DNA of 64,000 bases from Gari tellinella (lineage: Eukaryota; Mollusca; Bivalvia; Cardiida; Psammobiidae), in NCBI GenBank assembly GCA_922989275.2, contig OV277863.1, positions 49,148,999-49,212,998 on the forward strand. Reading direction: 5' to 3'. The notes under the pieces are model-generated. The model made no database searches and had not been told where the DNA came from. It saw only the letters and a list, made by a program, of their open reading frames with translations. The position numbers and the translations under genes were made by a program. Position 1 is the first letter of the stretch. Each line of letters begins with the position of its first letter. Shown here piece after piece: positions 32,150-42,764 of the stretch.

Positions 32150-34657
32150 AGCTCACCTAGGTGAGCTATTGGGATGGCCCTGTGTCCGGCGTCGTCCGTC
32201 GTGTGTCGTGCGTCGTCGTTAACAATTGCTTCAAATTTCAAATGCCATGAAATCTTAAAAAACCGCAAAGGCCAGAGCTTAGATATTTGGCACATAGCAT
32301 CACCTACAAGTCCTCTATCAAGTTTGTTCAAATTATGCCCCTTGGGTCAAAATTGGCCCCGCCCGGGGGTCACTGTTTTACATAGAGTTATATAGTGAAA
32401 TTTTCAAACGTCTTCTTCTCTGAAACTAATATGGCCAGAGCTTTAATATTTGGCATGGTGACACTTCTAGATGTCCTTTACCTATTTTGTTCAAATGGTT
32501 CCGGTCGGTTGCATATCTAGGTCACAGAAGCTAAAAATAGATTTTTTTCAATGAAAACTTAAAAAATCTTCTTGTCTGAAACTACAACGTCTTCTTCTCA
32601 GACACTAATATGGCCAGAGCTTTGAAATTTGGTATGGTGACACATCTGAATATCATTTACGTATTTTGGTCAAATGGTACCAGTCAGCATATCTAGGTCA
32701 CACGAGCTAAAAATAGATTTTTTCTATAAAAATAAAAAAATCTTCTCGTCAAAAACTACAAGGGCCAGAGCTTAGATATTCGGCTCATAGCATCACCTAC
32801 AGGTCCATTATCAAGTTTGTTCAAATTATGCCCCTGGGGTCAAAATTGGCCCCGCCCCCGGGGGTCACCTTTTTAGCTCACCTGAGCCATAGGCTCAAGG
32901 TGAGCTATTGGGATGGCCCTGTGTCCGGCGTCCGTCTTCGTCCGTCGTGCGTCGTCCGTCGTCGTTAACAATTGCTTCAAATGACATCTCCTCATATACC
33001 GCTTGACAGATTTCAACCAAACTTTACAGAAATGTTCCTTGGGTCAAGCTCTTTCAAATTTGTTCAAAGAATTAAAAACAATGCAGAACTGGTTGCCATG
33101 GCAACCAAAGTGAAAAAATAAGGAAAGACATTAACTTGAAACTTTGAATAATTATTCCGTATCAAAAGGGCAACTAATCACAACAAGGCAGGTAACTCTG
33201 GGATTTGTCATTTTAGAGTTATTGCCCTTGTTTTATTAGCTCACCTGAGCCAAAGGCTCAAGGTGAGCTATTGGGATGGCCCTGTGTCCGGCGTCGTCCG
33301 TCGTCGTTCGTCGTCGTTAGTCGTCCGTCGTCGTTAACAATTGCTTCAAATGACATCTCCACCTATACCGCTTGACAGAATTCAACCAAACTTTACAGAA
33401 ATGTTCTTTGGGTCAAGCTCTTTCAAATTTGTTCAAAGAATTAAAAATAATGCAGAACTCTGGTTGCCATGGCAACCAAAGTGAAAAAATAAGGAAATCT
33501 TAAAAAATCTTCTTGTCAAAAGCTGCAAGGGCCAGAGCTTAGATATTTGGCACATAGCATCATCTACAGGTCCTCTATCAAGTTTGTTCAAATTATGCCC
33601 CTGGGGTCAAAATTGGCCCCGCCCCGGGGGTCACAGATTTACATAGAGTTATATAGTGAAATTTTCAAACGTCTTCTTCTCTGAAACTAATGTGGCTAGA
33701 GCTTTGAAATTTAGCATGGTGACACTTCTAGACGTCCTATACCAAAATTGTTCAAATAGTTCTGGTCGGTTGCATAACTAGGTCACAGGAGCTAAAAATA
33801 GATTTTTTTCAATGAAAACTTGAAAAATCTTCTTGTCTGAAACTAGAAGGGCCAGAGCTTAGATATTTGGCACATGGCATCGCCTACAGGTCCTCTATCA
33901 AGTTTGTTCAAATTATGCCCCTCGGGTCAAAATTGGCCCCGCCCCGGGGGTCACAGTTTTACATAGAGTTATATAGTGAAATTTTCAAACGTCTTCTTCT
34001 CTGAAACTAATATGGTCAGAGCCTTGATATTTGGCATGGTGACACTTCTAGATGTCCTATACCAAAATTGTTCAAATGGTTCTGGTCGGTTGCATAACTA
34101 GGTCACAGAAGCTAAAAATAGATTCTTTTCAATGAAAACTTAAAAAATCTTCTTCTTTGAAACTACAAGGGCCATAGCTTAGATATTTGACACATAGCAT
34201 CGCATACAGGTCCTCTATCAAGTATGTCCAAATTATGCCCCTGGGGTCCAACTTGGCCCCGCCCCGGGGTCACAGTTTTACATAGAGTTATATAGTGAAA
34301 TTTTCAAACGTCTTCTTCTCTGAAATTAATATGGCCAGAGCTTTTATATTCAGCATGATTACACTTCTAGATATCCTTTACATATTTTGTTCAACTGGTT
34401 TCAGTCTGGTGCATATGTAGGTCACAGGAGCTAAAAATAGATTTTTTTTCAATGGAAACTTACAAAAATCTTCTTGTCTAAAACCCTACTACCCTGATCT
34501 TAGATATTTGGCACATAGCATCATCTACAGGTCCTCTTACAAGATTGTTCAAATTATGCCCGTCAGGTAAAAAATGCCCCCTTCCTGGACATAAATAATT
34601 ATCTCAATTTTGTCAGTTATTCTCAGGTGAGCGAAATATGCCCCATGGGGCTCTTGT
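32150..34657 (+). mobile_element. Tandem-core type E element(s) with three left ends and one right end
   Basis: Left-end palindromes occur at 32150 (AGCTCACCTAGGTGAGCT), 32875 (AGCTCACCTGAGCCATAGGC...) and 33238 (AGCTCACCTGAGCCAAAGGC...). Each is followed by GGGATGGCCCTGTGTCCGGC and CCGTCGTC runs. The ~350-bp units (TTACATAGAGTTATATAGTG, AATTGGCCCCGCCC) follow. Only one right end exists: AGGTGAGCGAAATATGCCCC, ATGGGGC and TCTTGT at 34657. Either nested right-truncated copies or a tandem left-end structure. Confidence 0.6.
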
Positions 34658-34809
34658 TTACTTCAAAATTGTAAATTAACATATCTAAATAACTATGAAA
34701 GATATTAACTTGAAACTTTGAATAGTTGTTCAATATCAAAAGGGCAACTCATTACAGTAAGACAGGTAACCCTGAGGTTTGTGTATCCAGAGTTATTGCC
34801 CTTGTTTTT
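34658..34809 (+). repeat. ~125-bp unit (GATATTAACTTGAAACTTTG)
   Basis: One unit of an array that also occurs at 33105-33235 and 36601-36905. The type E element at 34810 has inserted into it. Confidence 0.5.
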
Positions 34810-35607
34810 AGCTCACCTGAGCCAAAGGCTCAAGGTGAGCTATTGTGACCGCTCACCGTCCGTAGTACGTCTGTCCGTCTGTCCGTCTGTCCGTCTGTCC
34901 GTCTGTCCGTCTGTCCGTCTGTCCGTTCACTTTTACTTCAAACGACATCTCCTCTGAAACCCGCCGATTGTAGGGAGAGTTCAAACTGCTCATGATGTTC
35001 CTTGGATGCTTCTCTACAGAAGTTGTTCAAAAAAAATGAAAAAAAGCACAAACTCTGCTTGAAAAAGCAAAAAAGCAAAAATCTTTAAAAAATCTTCTTG
35101 CCCAAAACTACTAGGCCCTAAGCTTTGATATTTGTACAGTAGAATCTCCTGGTGGATCTCTCTATAGTTTGTTAAAATGAAATCCCTAGGGTCACATTTG
35201 ACACCACCCTGCACAGTTTAAGTGCTGCTCTAGGCAGGTTTTACAGTATTTTTGATTTAGGCAGAACTGTATTTACCTGAGTTACCCTTAATATACTATG
35301 GGCAAATAACCAATATTTGCAAACAGTTTGGATCCAGATCAGATGCAACATAATGCTGCATCTAATCTGGATCCAAACTATTGCCACTCATTTACCAACT
35401 TAACATTTTCTAAAAAATAAAAATGTACATTTTTTACACACAGAAGGTATTTAGCAGACATCATTTCAGTCTGGTAAGGGTAAGCTCCCAGACTGCTGCT
35501 GCTACAGTTCTCTTACATAATATTTGACCTCAGTGATCAGGCCAACAGAACTGAACATGTTGTCTGCTAAAGTTTAGAAATGGTTCAGTCGTTTGTTCAG
35601 ACATTTG

Positions 35608-36106
35608 TTAACCCATTACCCCATAAATGTGCATTTTTAGGCCTTTGATTTATTCCTCCACTTAAGAAAATAATTCCCCTTTAACCCTTTCCCCCATAGC
35701 ATATCTCTAGTATTGAATGTAGGTGTCCACTTAAAACAGGTTGAAAGTAAAGCAGAATGCGCTTTAAGCGCATTCTGCTTTACTTTCAGCCTGCTTTAAG
35801 CTATCATCTACTAGAATATAGAAAATATTTTGTATTATACATATTTATGAATGTATAAATTGGAACTATTTTCTTTAGAGCAAGAATAAACTGAATGTGC
35901 TAAAAGGCGCTTCTATGGGGGAAAGGGTTAAACAGTCATGAAAATGTAAGATGTGAAATAAGTTTCTATATCCTAGTAGATGGTAGCTTAAAGCAGTTTG
36001 AAAGTAAAGCAAAGTGTGCATTAAGACCCATTCTGCTTTACTTTCAACCTGCTTTAGGTGGCCACCTATTTTCAAAACTAGAAGCAGGCTATGGGGTAAT
36101 GGGTAA
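35608..36106 (-). mobile_element. TTAA-250 MITE split by another TTAA-250 copy
   Basis: The outer copy begins TTAACCCATTACCCCATA and ends GGGGTAATGGGTAA. It is interrupted by a complete copy at 35681-35931 flanked by duplicated TTAA; joining the outer halves restores the family sequence. Confidence 0.75.
35681..35931 (+). mobile_element. TTAA-250 MITE, complete, nested
   Basis: TTAACCCTTTCCCCCATAGC to GGGGGAAAGGGTTAA, 251 bp, with the palindromic GAATGCGCTTTAAGCGCATTC centre written here in its 21-bp symmetric form GAATGCGCTT/AAGCGCATTC. Confidence 0.75.
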
Positions 36107-36600
36107 AATGAAATTGCCTATTTGGAAAGAGCCTAATGAGAGGAAGTGCCATTTGCAAAGGCCATAACTCTGACATCATTGTTTTTTTTAGTTATTTCCC
36201 TTTGTCATATTTTCTTGTCAAGAAGACAACTCCAGGTCTACTGATGCTATTGTAATGAAATTTTATGTATGGAAAGAAACTGATGAGAGAAAATGCCTAG
36301 TGCATAAGGGCAGCAATATTTTGTTTTCCCCTTTGTCATATTTTATTGTCAGGAAAATAACTCCAGTTCTGCTGACGCTAGTGAAATAATTATCATTTAC
36401 CGGAAATGGAAATAGCTTGATAAGAGGATGTGTCATGGATAAGGGTCATAAGCTTGGCAACAAAATTCACTTTTGTCATGTTTTCTTGTCCGGAAGACAA
36501 CTCCATTTATAGCTATATTAAAATGTTGTCTTGCCCAGTCAACTTAGGTACAAACTTCAATGTCCTCAGGTGAGCGAATTTAGGGCCATGGCCCTCTTGT

Positions 36601-37219
36601 ATTTACTTAAAAGTTATAAATTAACATATCTAAATAACTATGAAAGATATTAACTTGAAACTTTGAATACTTGTTAAGTATCAAAAGGACAACTCATTAC
36701 AACAAGGTAGGTTACTCTGTGATTTGTAATTCCAGAGTAATTTCCCTTGATTTATTTACTTAAAACTTGTAAATTGAAATATCTTAATAACTGTCAAAGA
36801 TATTAACTTGAAACTTTAAATACTTGTGTTATATCAATATGGCAACTCATTCAAACAAGAAAGGTGACCAGGAATGTGCAATTCAAGAGTTATTGGCCTT
36901 GTTTTGACTTATTGTTTACTTTAAATGGAATGTAGACTGTCCAAGTATGTTTGAGTTGTTATTGCTTACAAATTTCTATGATCAATAGGGTATTAAACAC
37001 CCATACACATTCTTTAAGTTTGAAAAATGTAGCCGTCTCAAGTATATGAAAGTCGAGCGTCCAGCACCGGTTTGCGGTGCTCTCGTTTAATCTGAGTGGC
37101 AAACAGTTTGGAGCCGGGTTACCTGGCTTCTGATCTGGCTCCAAACTGTTTGTTAATGATATCATAGGTTTAGCGTAAACACGTTTATTGGAAAAGAATA
37201 ACGTTTTCTCCACTGTATC
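36601..37219. repeat. ~125-bp units and TTGGAGCC hairpin
   Basis: Two to three units with GATATTAACTTGAAACTTTG to about 36905, then a hairpin GCAAACAGTTTGGAGCC ... GGCTCCAAACTGTTTG at 37090-37151, then the right end of the pogo-like element. Confidence 0.5.
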
Positions 37220-37410
37220 AGGGCTCAAGATAAGGAGAACGTTTCGATAACTAAAATCTTAATTTCTGAGTTAAGCCCTATGGTGTGACTACTCATTAGA
37301 ACCGTCTCTTCGAGACGAGTCTAATGAGTAGTCACACCATAGGATTAGGTGCTGAAACGAGTGAGAAAATGTTGGACTTGTTCAATTTACTCTCTCTTAT
37401 CTGGAGCTCT
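37220..37410. mobile_element. GCTCC-190 MITE inside GGTCG-1250 copy 2
   Basis: AGGGCTCAAGATAAGG to CTTATCTGGAGCTCT with a clean CGTCTCTTCGAGACG centre. It sits at the same point of the host element as the copy at 29100. Confidence 0.7.
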
Positions 37411-37798
37411 GTGTTATGTAGAAATATTAGAGCTTCGGTTTGAAAAGTAATGCAATTCTCTATATTCCTGTTGAAGAGTTTATGGATTTAGCCTAGTAAA
37501 ATGTAATGGGGCCTCACAACTAATCTTGTACAACTAAACAAACAATATCAGCACGGGATTCACCTTTCAGACAGAAGCAACTAGCACGGGATTTTACCTG
37601 GGGATATTCTCCCATATAAACAAATGTGATCAAGGTAATAGCCAATAACACCCTACGTAATTGACCATTATCAGTGACACAAAATTTATATAAAACAAAG
37701 AAGAAAAGTTTTTAGTCAGACTTTCGAAAATTCTGAATTTCCTTGTCAGAGTTGGTATTATAAGGCACATCATAAGTGTATGCAAAATTTTCATTTAA

Positions 37799-38849
37799 GG
37801 TACTTCGCATATGCGCGTAGTTTCCATACGATTGTTATGAAAATTGTCATGAAGATTGATAATAGCCTAAGAAACAATGTGTGTAAATATATAGGCAAAA
37901 TTTATCGTGTGGTTTGTCTTTAAGGTCTTTTTTCTGACAAAAACCTAGAATTTTGATGATTTTATTTTTCTTAAAAATGAATAAAGCTAATGACTATAAT
38001 TCTCGCCCAATAAGTAGTCCACAACATTCATTACAAGAAAAGCTAAAAACATTTTGAATAAAGGTGTTCAGAAAGATGTTATCAGCTATTTAAATTTTGC
38101 AAAATGCTAAAAAATTGAATTACAAAAAACTGACTCATTCAATGTATATTTGTTTTCATTTTATTCAAATATATGGTTGATGAACTAGTCAGTCTGAAAA
38201 AATTAGAAAATATTACAGTCAGGATTTGTTGTAATAACATTATTTTCTTATTAAAATGTGGGATATTTGTTGTTTAGATACAGTTACCTACCTTAGAATT
38301 AAAACTTCGTCATTAAAATGCATTATTATTTATTCATGGACTTGCATACAAGGTTTATTATATTGTTTGAACATAATTATAATGGGCAATATCGATCTTG
38401 AAAAGGTTAGCGTATTGATAAGCTTCAAGGTGTGGCTTTATAGTTCGATCAAATCGTTTACATGTATACCGATTTAATTGACTTGTAAGTCATTAAACTA
38501 AAACGTACAGGTAAGTGGACATATACTTGGACTGTAAACATCACTAGTACTAATCAACGAAGACTAAACATAACATGTCTCTTGATTACTGCGTTATGGA
38601 TTGACAAGTCAATAAATCGGACACTAAAAAAAATATTTGGATCGGATGGGTCTCGAACCTATGACCTTTGGATTGCTAGTCAACCACTATAGTCAACCAC
38701 TATACTAACTGCGCTATGAAGGATTATACTAATTTATATCAACATTTCCTTTATATAAATTTTCTAGTATAAACACGTACGAAAAAAGTCTGTGTCGTCC
38801 AGACGCATATCCGCTCGCCCGCAAGACCGACTTCCGGTAGCGAAAGGCC
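37799..38849. mobile_element. TTAA-flanked element, 1051 bp
   Basis: TTAA (37795-37798) then GGTACTTCGCATATGCG at the left; GCGAAAGGCC then TTAA (38850-38853) at the right. The surrounding GGTCG-1250 sequence continues without loss across the two TTAA copies when compared with 28710-28720. The ends share only a short GG..CTT(T)CGC inverted match. It carries a tRNA-like sequence on the - strand (38640-38730). Confidence 0.65.
38640..38730 (-). tRNA. tRNA-like pseudogene or SINE head
   Basis: On the - strand: a box-A-like TAGCGCAGTTAGTATAGTGG and a box-B GGTTCGAGACC at normal distance. A 12-14-bp segment (TATAGTGGTTGAC) is duplicated in tandem between them. The outer 7 bp do not pair (CCTTCAT against CCGATCC), so this is not a functional tRNA. 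It could still act as an internal RNA polymerase III promoter. Confidence 0.45.
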
Positions 38850-39180
38850 TTAAATACGTCCACTAGTTTTTAAAATTATCTAAGATTTATCGTGTTTTTT
38901 TGAACTGCAAACGACCTATTCTTTACAAGGTTCTGGTCCGTTGCATATCTAGGTCACAGGAGCTAAAAATAGATTTTTGCAATGAACCCTTAAAAAAAAT
39001 CTTCTTGTCAAGAGTCATACAACACAGTTACCTGCGTTTATAGATATTTGGCACAAAGTATCATCTACTTGACAATTGGCACAGACATATATGGTCTTAG
39101 CTTTCGAAGATATGTTACATTTACATCAGCGACTTAGGGCTGCATACGGCTCTTGTTTCATGATATTGTTAGATGATAAA

Positions 39181-39255
39181 CAGTGAAGACCCTGATCAGA
39201 GGGCTCCTGCAGTCTCCAAGTCCTCTGATCAATGTCTTCACGTTTGTGAAGGTGA
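39181..39255. repeat. TTAA-260 hairpin fragment
   Basis: AACAGTGAAGACCCTGATCA with an imperfect inverse ending CTTCACGTTTG; core of the TTAA-260 family only. Confidence 0.5.
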
Positions 39256-39329
39256 GGTCAGCATATTCTGCAAGTGCACGTTTGACAGGTACACTCTTTG
39301 CTAATGGCGAGTATACTTATCATTTTAAG

Positions 39330-39497
39330 TCAGAATTCTGCTTTCCTTCAGCCTGCTTTAAGCTACCATCTGGTAGGATATTGAAAATAGTTATTTTGAT
39401 ACATGTTTATGACTGTATAACTTTAAATTGGAACTATTTTTTTCAGTGGAGGAATAAATGAATTGTGCTAAAAAGGCATTCTTATGGTGGTATTAAC
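39330..39497 (+). mobile_element. TTAA-250 MITE, right half
   Basis: AGAATTCTGCTTTCCTTCAG, CCTGCTTTAAGCTACCATCT, AACTATTTTTTTCAGTGGAG and a degraded right end near TTAACGG (39493). It ends about 50 bp before the Ig2a exon. Confidence 0.55.
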
Positions 39498-39549
39498 GGC
39501 TAAAGGGTGATTACTGAACCAAGGTCTGACTGTCTTATATATTTTTCAG

Positions 39550-39696
39550 CATCGGTAAAGGTGACAGATTGCCCAGTAAACCAAAATGGACTCCTCGGAA
39601 CTGAACAAAATATCAAATGTATAGCCTCAGCTGGAGGTGCTGGTATGACGGCCGATTGGGAGTTTAATGGAATGCCAATAGACAAAAATGATTCTA
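39550..39696 (+). CDS. Exon: first half of Ig domain 2
   Basis: 147 nt. Acceptor ATATATTTTTCAG; the first two bases complete an Ala codon from the previous exon (phase 1). Donor TTCTA|GTAAGT (phase 1). It encodes SVKVTDCPVNQNGLLGTEQN, then the B-strand Cys in IKCIAS and the core Trp in TADWEFNGMPI. There is an additional Cys seven residues into the domain (TDCP). The frame continues into the next exon as NDS-R-YMRAE. Confidence 0.85.
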
Positions 39697-39716
39697 GTAA
39701 GTACCTTGACAATTCT

Positions 39717-39858
39717 AGGGCTCCAGATAAGAGGAAGTAAACTCCAACATTTTCTTGTTCATTATCTGTACTAAACCTTATGTTGTGACTACTCATTAGA
39801 ATGTTCTCTTTGAGACGATTCTATTTAGTAGCCAGGCTGTGTAGACATAAGGATTTTT
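39717..39858. mobile_element. GCTCC-190 MITE, truncated, 20 bp inside the donor of the Ig2a exon
   Basis: AGGGCTCCAGATAAG at 39717, just 20 bp after the intron starts, then the ACTACTCATTAGAA arm. The right end is replaced by the type D element. Confidence 0.7.
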
Positions 39859-40615
39859 GCAATCCTTGAATGTCCGGCGTCCGTCGTGCGTCGTGCGTCG
39901 TGCGGCGTCAACAATTTTAGTGTTTACACTCTAGAGGCCACAATATTTATCCAATCTTTCTCAAACTTCTTCAGATTGTATATTACCATAAGAGTTTGGA
40001 TGAGTTCGATTATGGTTGAAATCCGACCAATAGGTCAAGAGTTATCAACCTTTGAATTGCTGAAAATGACATATTTAACGGTGTTTACACTCTAGAGGCC
40101 ACAATATTTATCCAGTCTTTCTCAAACTTGCTCAGATTGTATATTACCATAAGAGTTCGGATGAGTTCAAATCTGATCAATAGTTCAAGAGTTATCAACC
40201 TTTGAATTGCTGAAAATGCCATATTTAACAGTGTTTACACTCTAGAGGCCACAATATTTTTCTAATCTTTCTAAAACTTACCAAGATTGTATATTACTAT
40301 AATATTTTAGATAAATTCAATTATGGTTGAAATCAGACCAATAAGTCAAGAGTTATCAACCTTTGAATTGCTGAAAATGCCATATTTAACAGTGTTTACA
40401 CTCTAGAGGCCACACTTTTTATCCAGTCTTTTTCAAACTTGCTCAGATTGTATATTACCATATAAGAGTTTGAATAAGGACAATTATGGTTGAAATCGAA
40501 CCCATAGGTCAAGAGTTATCTGCCCTTGAACTGCTGAAAATGCCATATCTTACAGCGTTTACACTCTTGCAACTACAATTTTCAATGGATTTTGATTATA
40601 CTTGCAAACAAAGTA
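39853..40615 (+). mobile_element. Tandem-core type D element, both ends lost
   Basis: The GTCGTGCGTCGTGCGTCGTG run and four ~165-bp type D units. It stops at the start of a mariner-like terminus. Confidence 0.6.
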
Positions 40616-41000
40616 CGAGGGCTGTCCCAAAACATCGTAGACTTTCATTATAAAATTGTTCGTTAAAACAGCAGAGACAAACGGTCGTCAGTATATATTA
40701 TAAACATAGGGTTTATGTAAACCTGTGTGAAGTTTTAACGCGCTATCTTTAAAACTCACCAGCAAAGAGTAATTTGTAATACACTACCTGTGTAACCCCG
40801 GCGCACACTAGTTAACGTTATGACATCATCGACGTTGAACAACGTCACTCCTTTACTTGTAGCACTTGGTGATTGATGCTTTTTCGCTGACGCACAAGCT
40901 GGTATCTACATGAAGCTCGCGCAACATCAATGTTCCTTGTTTGAGATGTCTTCAACTTTTTGAATTTTTGTCCGCGTAATAGAGGATTTTAGGTATGAAA
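40616..41000 (+). mobile_element. mariner-like left terminus (partner uncertain)
   Basis: CGAGGGCTGTCCCAAAACAT after a TA resembles mariner ends. A possible distant partner is ACGTAAAAGTCGATGT near 46007-46022, which would make a 5.4-kb element containing the 182-bp satellite. No transposase motif was recognised. Confidence 0.3.
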
Positions 41001-42700
41001 ATACTGCAAATCTAATGGGCTAGGTCAATGGTAGTAGGCGGATGTTTAAGCTTTTGAAACCCCAACACGGCAAGTTCCAAATGTGCATGCTGGGAAATGT
41101 GGCACGAAGCGATAACCTTGTAGTCCGGCAGAGGGCTGACTGGACCTGGAAAAGCCGTCCTAAGTTTTTTTCTCGACTGATTTTACTTCAGCATATGTTA
41201 CTTTTTGAAAAACCACCGGGTGCCACTTTGTCACCCTTGAGCATTTTCGTATATTCAAGATGGCGGCCAAAATGGCTGCCGAAAGGCTTTTAAACAAAAT
41301 AGTCAAAAATTCAGCATTCATTTTTTCTTTTTTTAACTGATTTAACCTCATTATAATGATAGCTATTGTTCAAACGACGTTTCAGGTAATTAAAATGTTA
41401 CTGATGACACCTTGTCACTCTTGAGTATTTCAGTATATTCAAAATGGCGGCTCAAATGGCTACTAAATGCGTTGAAACAAACTACTCTTAACTTCAGCAT
41501 TCATGGTTTGGGTTTCTTAACTGATTTGACCCCACCATAATGATAGATATTACTATATGATGATACATATAATTGAACTGTTACGGATGACATCTTGTCA
41601 CCCTTAAGCATTTCTGTATATTCAAGATGGCGGCCAAAATGACTACTGAAATGCTTTTAAACCAAATAGTCCAAAAAGCAGCATTCATTGTTTCCTTTTT
41701 TCTAACTGATTTGACCTCAACATAATGAGAGTTATTATTGAAAGGGCAATTCATGTTTTACAAATGTTACGGGTAAAATCTTGTCAGCCTTCAGTATTTC
41801 CGTTTATTCAAAATGGCGGCTAACGTGGTTATTCAAATGCGTTACAAACTACTCTAAACTTCAGCATTCATAGTTTGGGTTTCTAAACTAACTTGACCGC
41901 ACCATCATGAAAGTATTTACTGAAATGATGATAAATATTGTTGAACTGTTACGGATGACATCTTGTCACCCTTGAGCATACCAGTATATTCAAAATGGCG
42001 GCTAAAATGGTTATCGAAATGCTTCAAAACAAAATGATCAACAAATGAGCATTCTGAATTTCCTTTTGTGAATTGATGTGATCTCACCAATTATGATATT
42101 TGCTTTTGGAATGATCATTCTTATTATTGAAATGTTACGGGTGTCATCTTTTTATCATTGAGCATTTCCGTATATTCAAGATGGCGGCTAAATAAGTGAC
42201 TGAAAATTTTGTTTAGCCAAAAAAGTCAAAAAATCAATCATTTTTTATTTTCCCCTGACTCGATATCAACGTTATTATACCTACTATTAAACTTATGATA
42301 CTTATTGATGAAATGTAACGGGTGACATATTTTCATCCTTGAGTAATTTCCGTTTATTTAAGTTGGTGACGCTTATTATTGAAAACATGATACTTGTTAT
42401 GGAACTATATGGATGTCATCTTGTCACCCTTGAGAATTTCCATATATTCGAGATGGCGATCAAATCGTTGATCGAAATGCTTTAAAGCAAAATAAGTCCA
42501 AACAACATCATTCATAGTTTCTTATTCCTAAACGGTTTGACCTTACCAGAATGATACGTATTATTGACAGAATGATACTCATTATTGAAATATTGCAGGT
42601 GACATTTTTTTCACCTTCGAGCATTTTCGTATATGCAAGATAGTGGCCAAAGTTGCAATAGATATGCTGAAAATATTTAAAATGTTCAAACAGTTGTTTC
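41000..42700 (+). repeat. ~182-bp satellite, about 9 units, with AAGATGGCGGC motif
   Basis: GTATATTCAAGATGGCGGC-like sequence recurs at about 41251, 41432, 41610, 41803, 41985, 42170, 42350 (decayed), 42442 and 42630 (decayed). Each unit also has ACATCTTGTCACCCTTGAGC and a CATTCATTGTTTC segment. Period about 180-190 bp except between 42350 and 42442. An inverted partial unit lies at 45610-45790. Confidence 0.75.
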
Positions 42701-42764
42701 TTGACTGGTTCTATTTTAGCACATGGTATTTGTTCACAAGAGCGCTTTTTTTACATTTATCCCA

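Larger units (their letters stand above)
34810..36600 (+). mobile_element. Tandem-core type E element with CTGTCCGT microsatellite
   Basis: Left palindrome AGCTCACCTGAGCCAAAGGC, a pure CCGTCTGT repeat of about 65 bp at 34860-34926, and right end AGGTGAGCGAATTTAGGGCC, ATGGCC and CTCTTGT at 36600. It contains a TTAA-250 pair (35608-36106) and a TTGGATCC-type hairpin at 35317-35390. 36115-36540 are ~125-bp units like those at 16440. Confidence 0.6.
32066..37215. mobile_element. pogo-like TIR element interrupted by tandem-core elements
   Basis: CAGTGGAGAAAACGTT at 32066 is inverted as AACGTTTTCTCCACTG ending 37215, with TA outside both ends. Only about 85 bp at the left and a short stretch at the right belong to it; the interior consists of later insertions starting at 32150. 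Confidence 0.6.
31420..38916 (-). mobile_element. GGTCG-1250 TIR element, copy 2, expanded to 7.5 kb by insertions
   Basis: GGTCGTTTGCAGTTAAAA at 31420 and the inverse AACTGCAAACGACC ending 38916. Its own sequence is recognisable by comparison with copy 1 in the segments 31420-32063, 37411-37798 and 38854-38916. The rest is inserted material: a pogo-like element (32066-37215), a GCTCC-190 MITE (37220-37410) and a TTAA element (37799-38849). Confidence 0.6.
31340..39156 (+). mobile_element. Old type E element split by a 7.5-kb insertion
   Basis: Type E unit sequence (GGCCAGAGCTATGATATTTG, GGCATGGTGACACTTTG) stops at 31419 and resumes at 38917 (AAGGTTCTGGTCCGTTGCAT, CTAGGTCACAGGAGCTAAAA). The right end GCGACTTAGGGC-TGCATACGGCTCTTGT closes at 39156. 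The left end is not found. It is the outermost layer of the nest. Confidence 0.55.

Noticed and set aside
38640..38730. Functional tRNA gene
   Set aside because: The acceptor stem does not pair and the D-arm region is duplicated.
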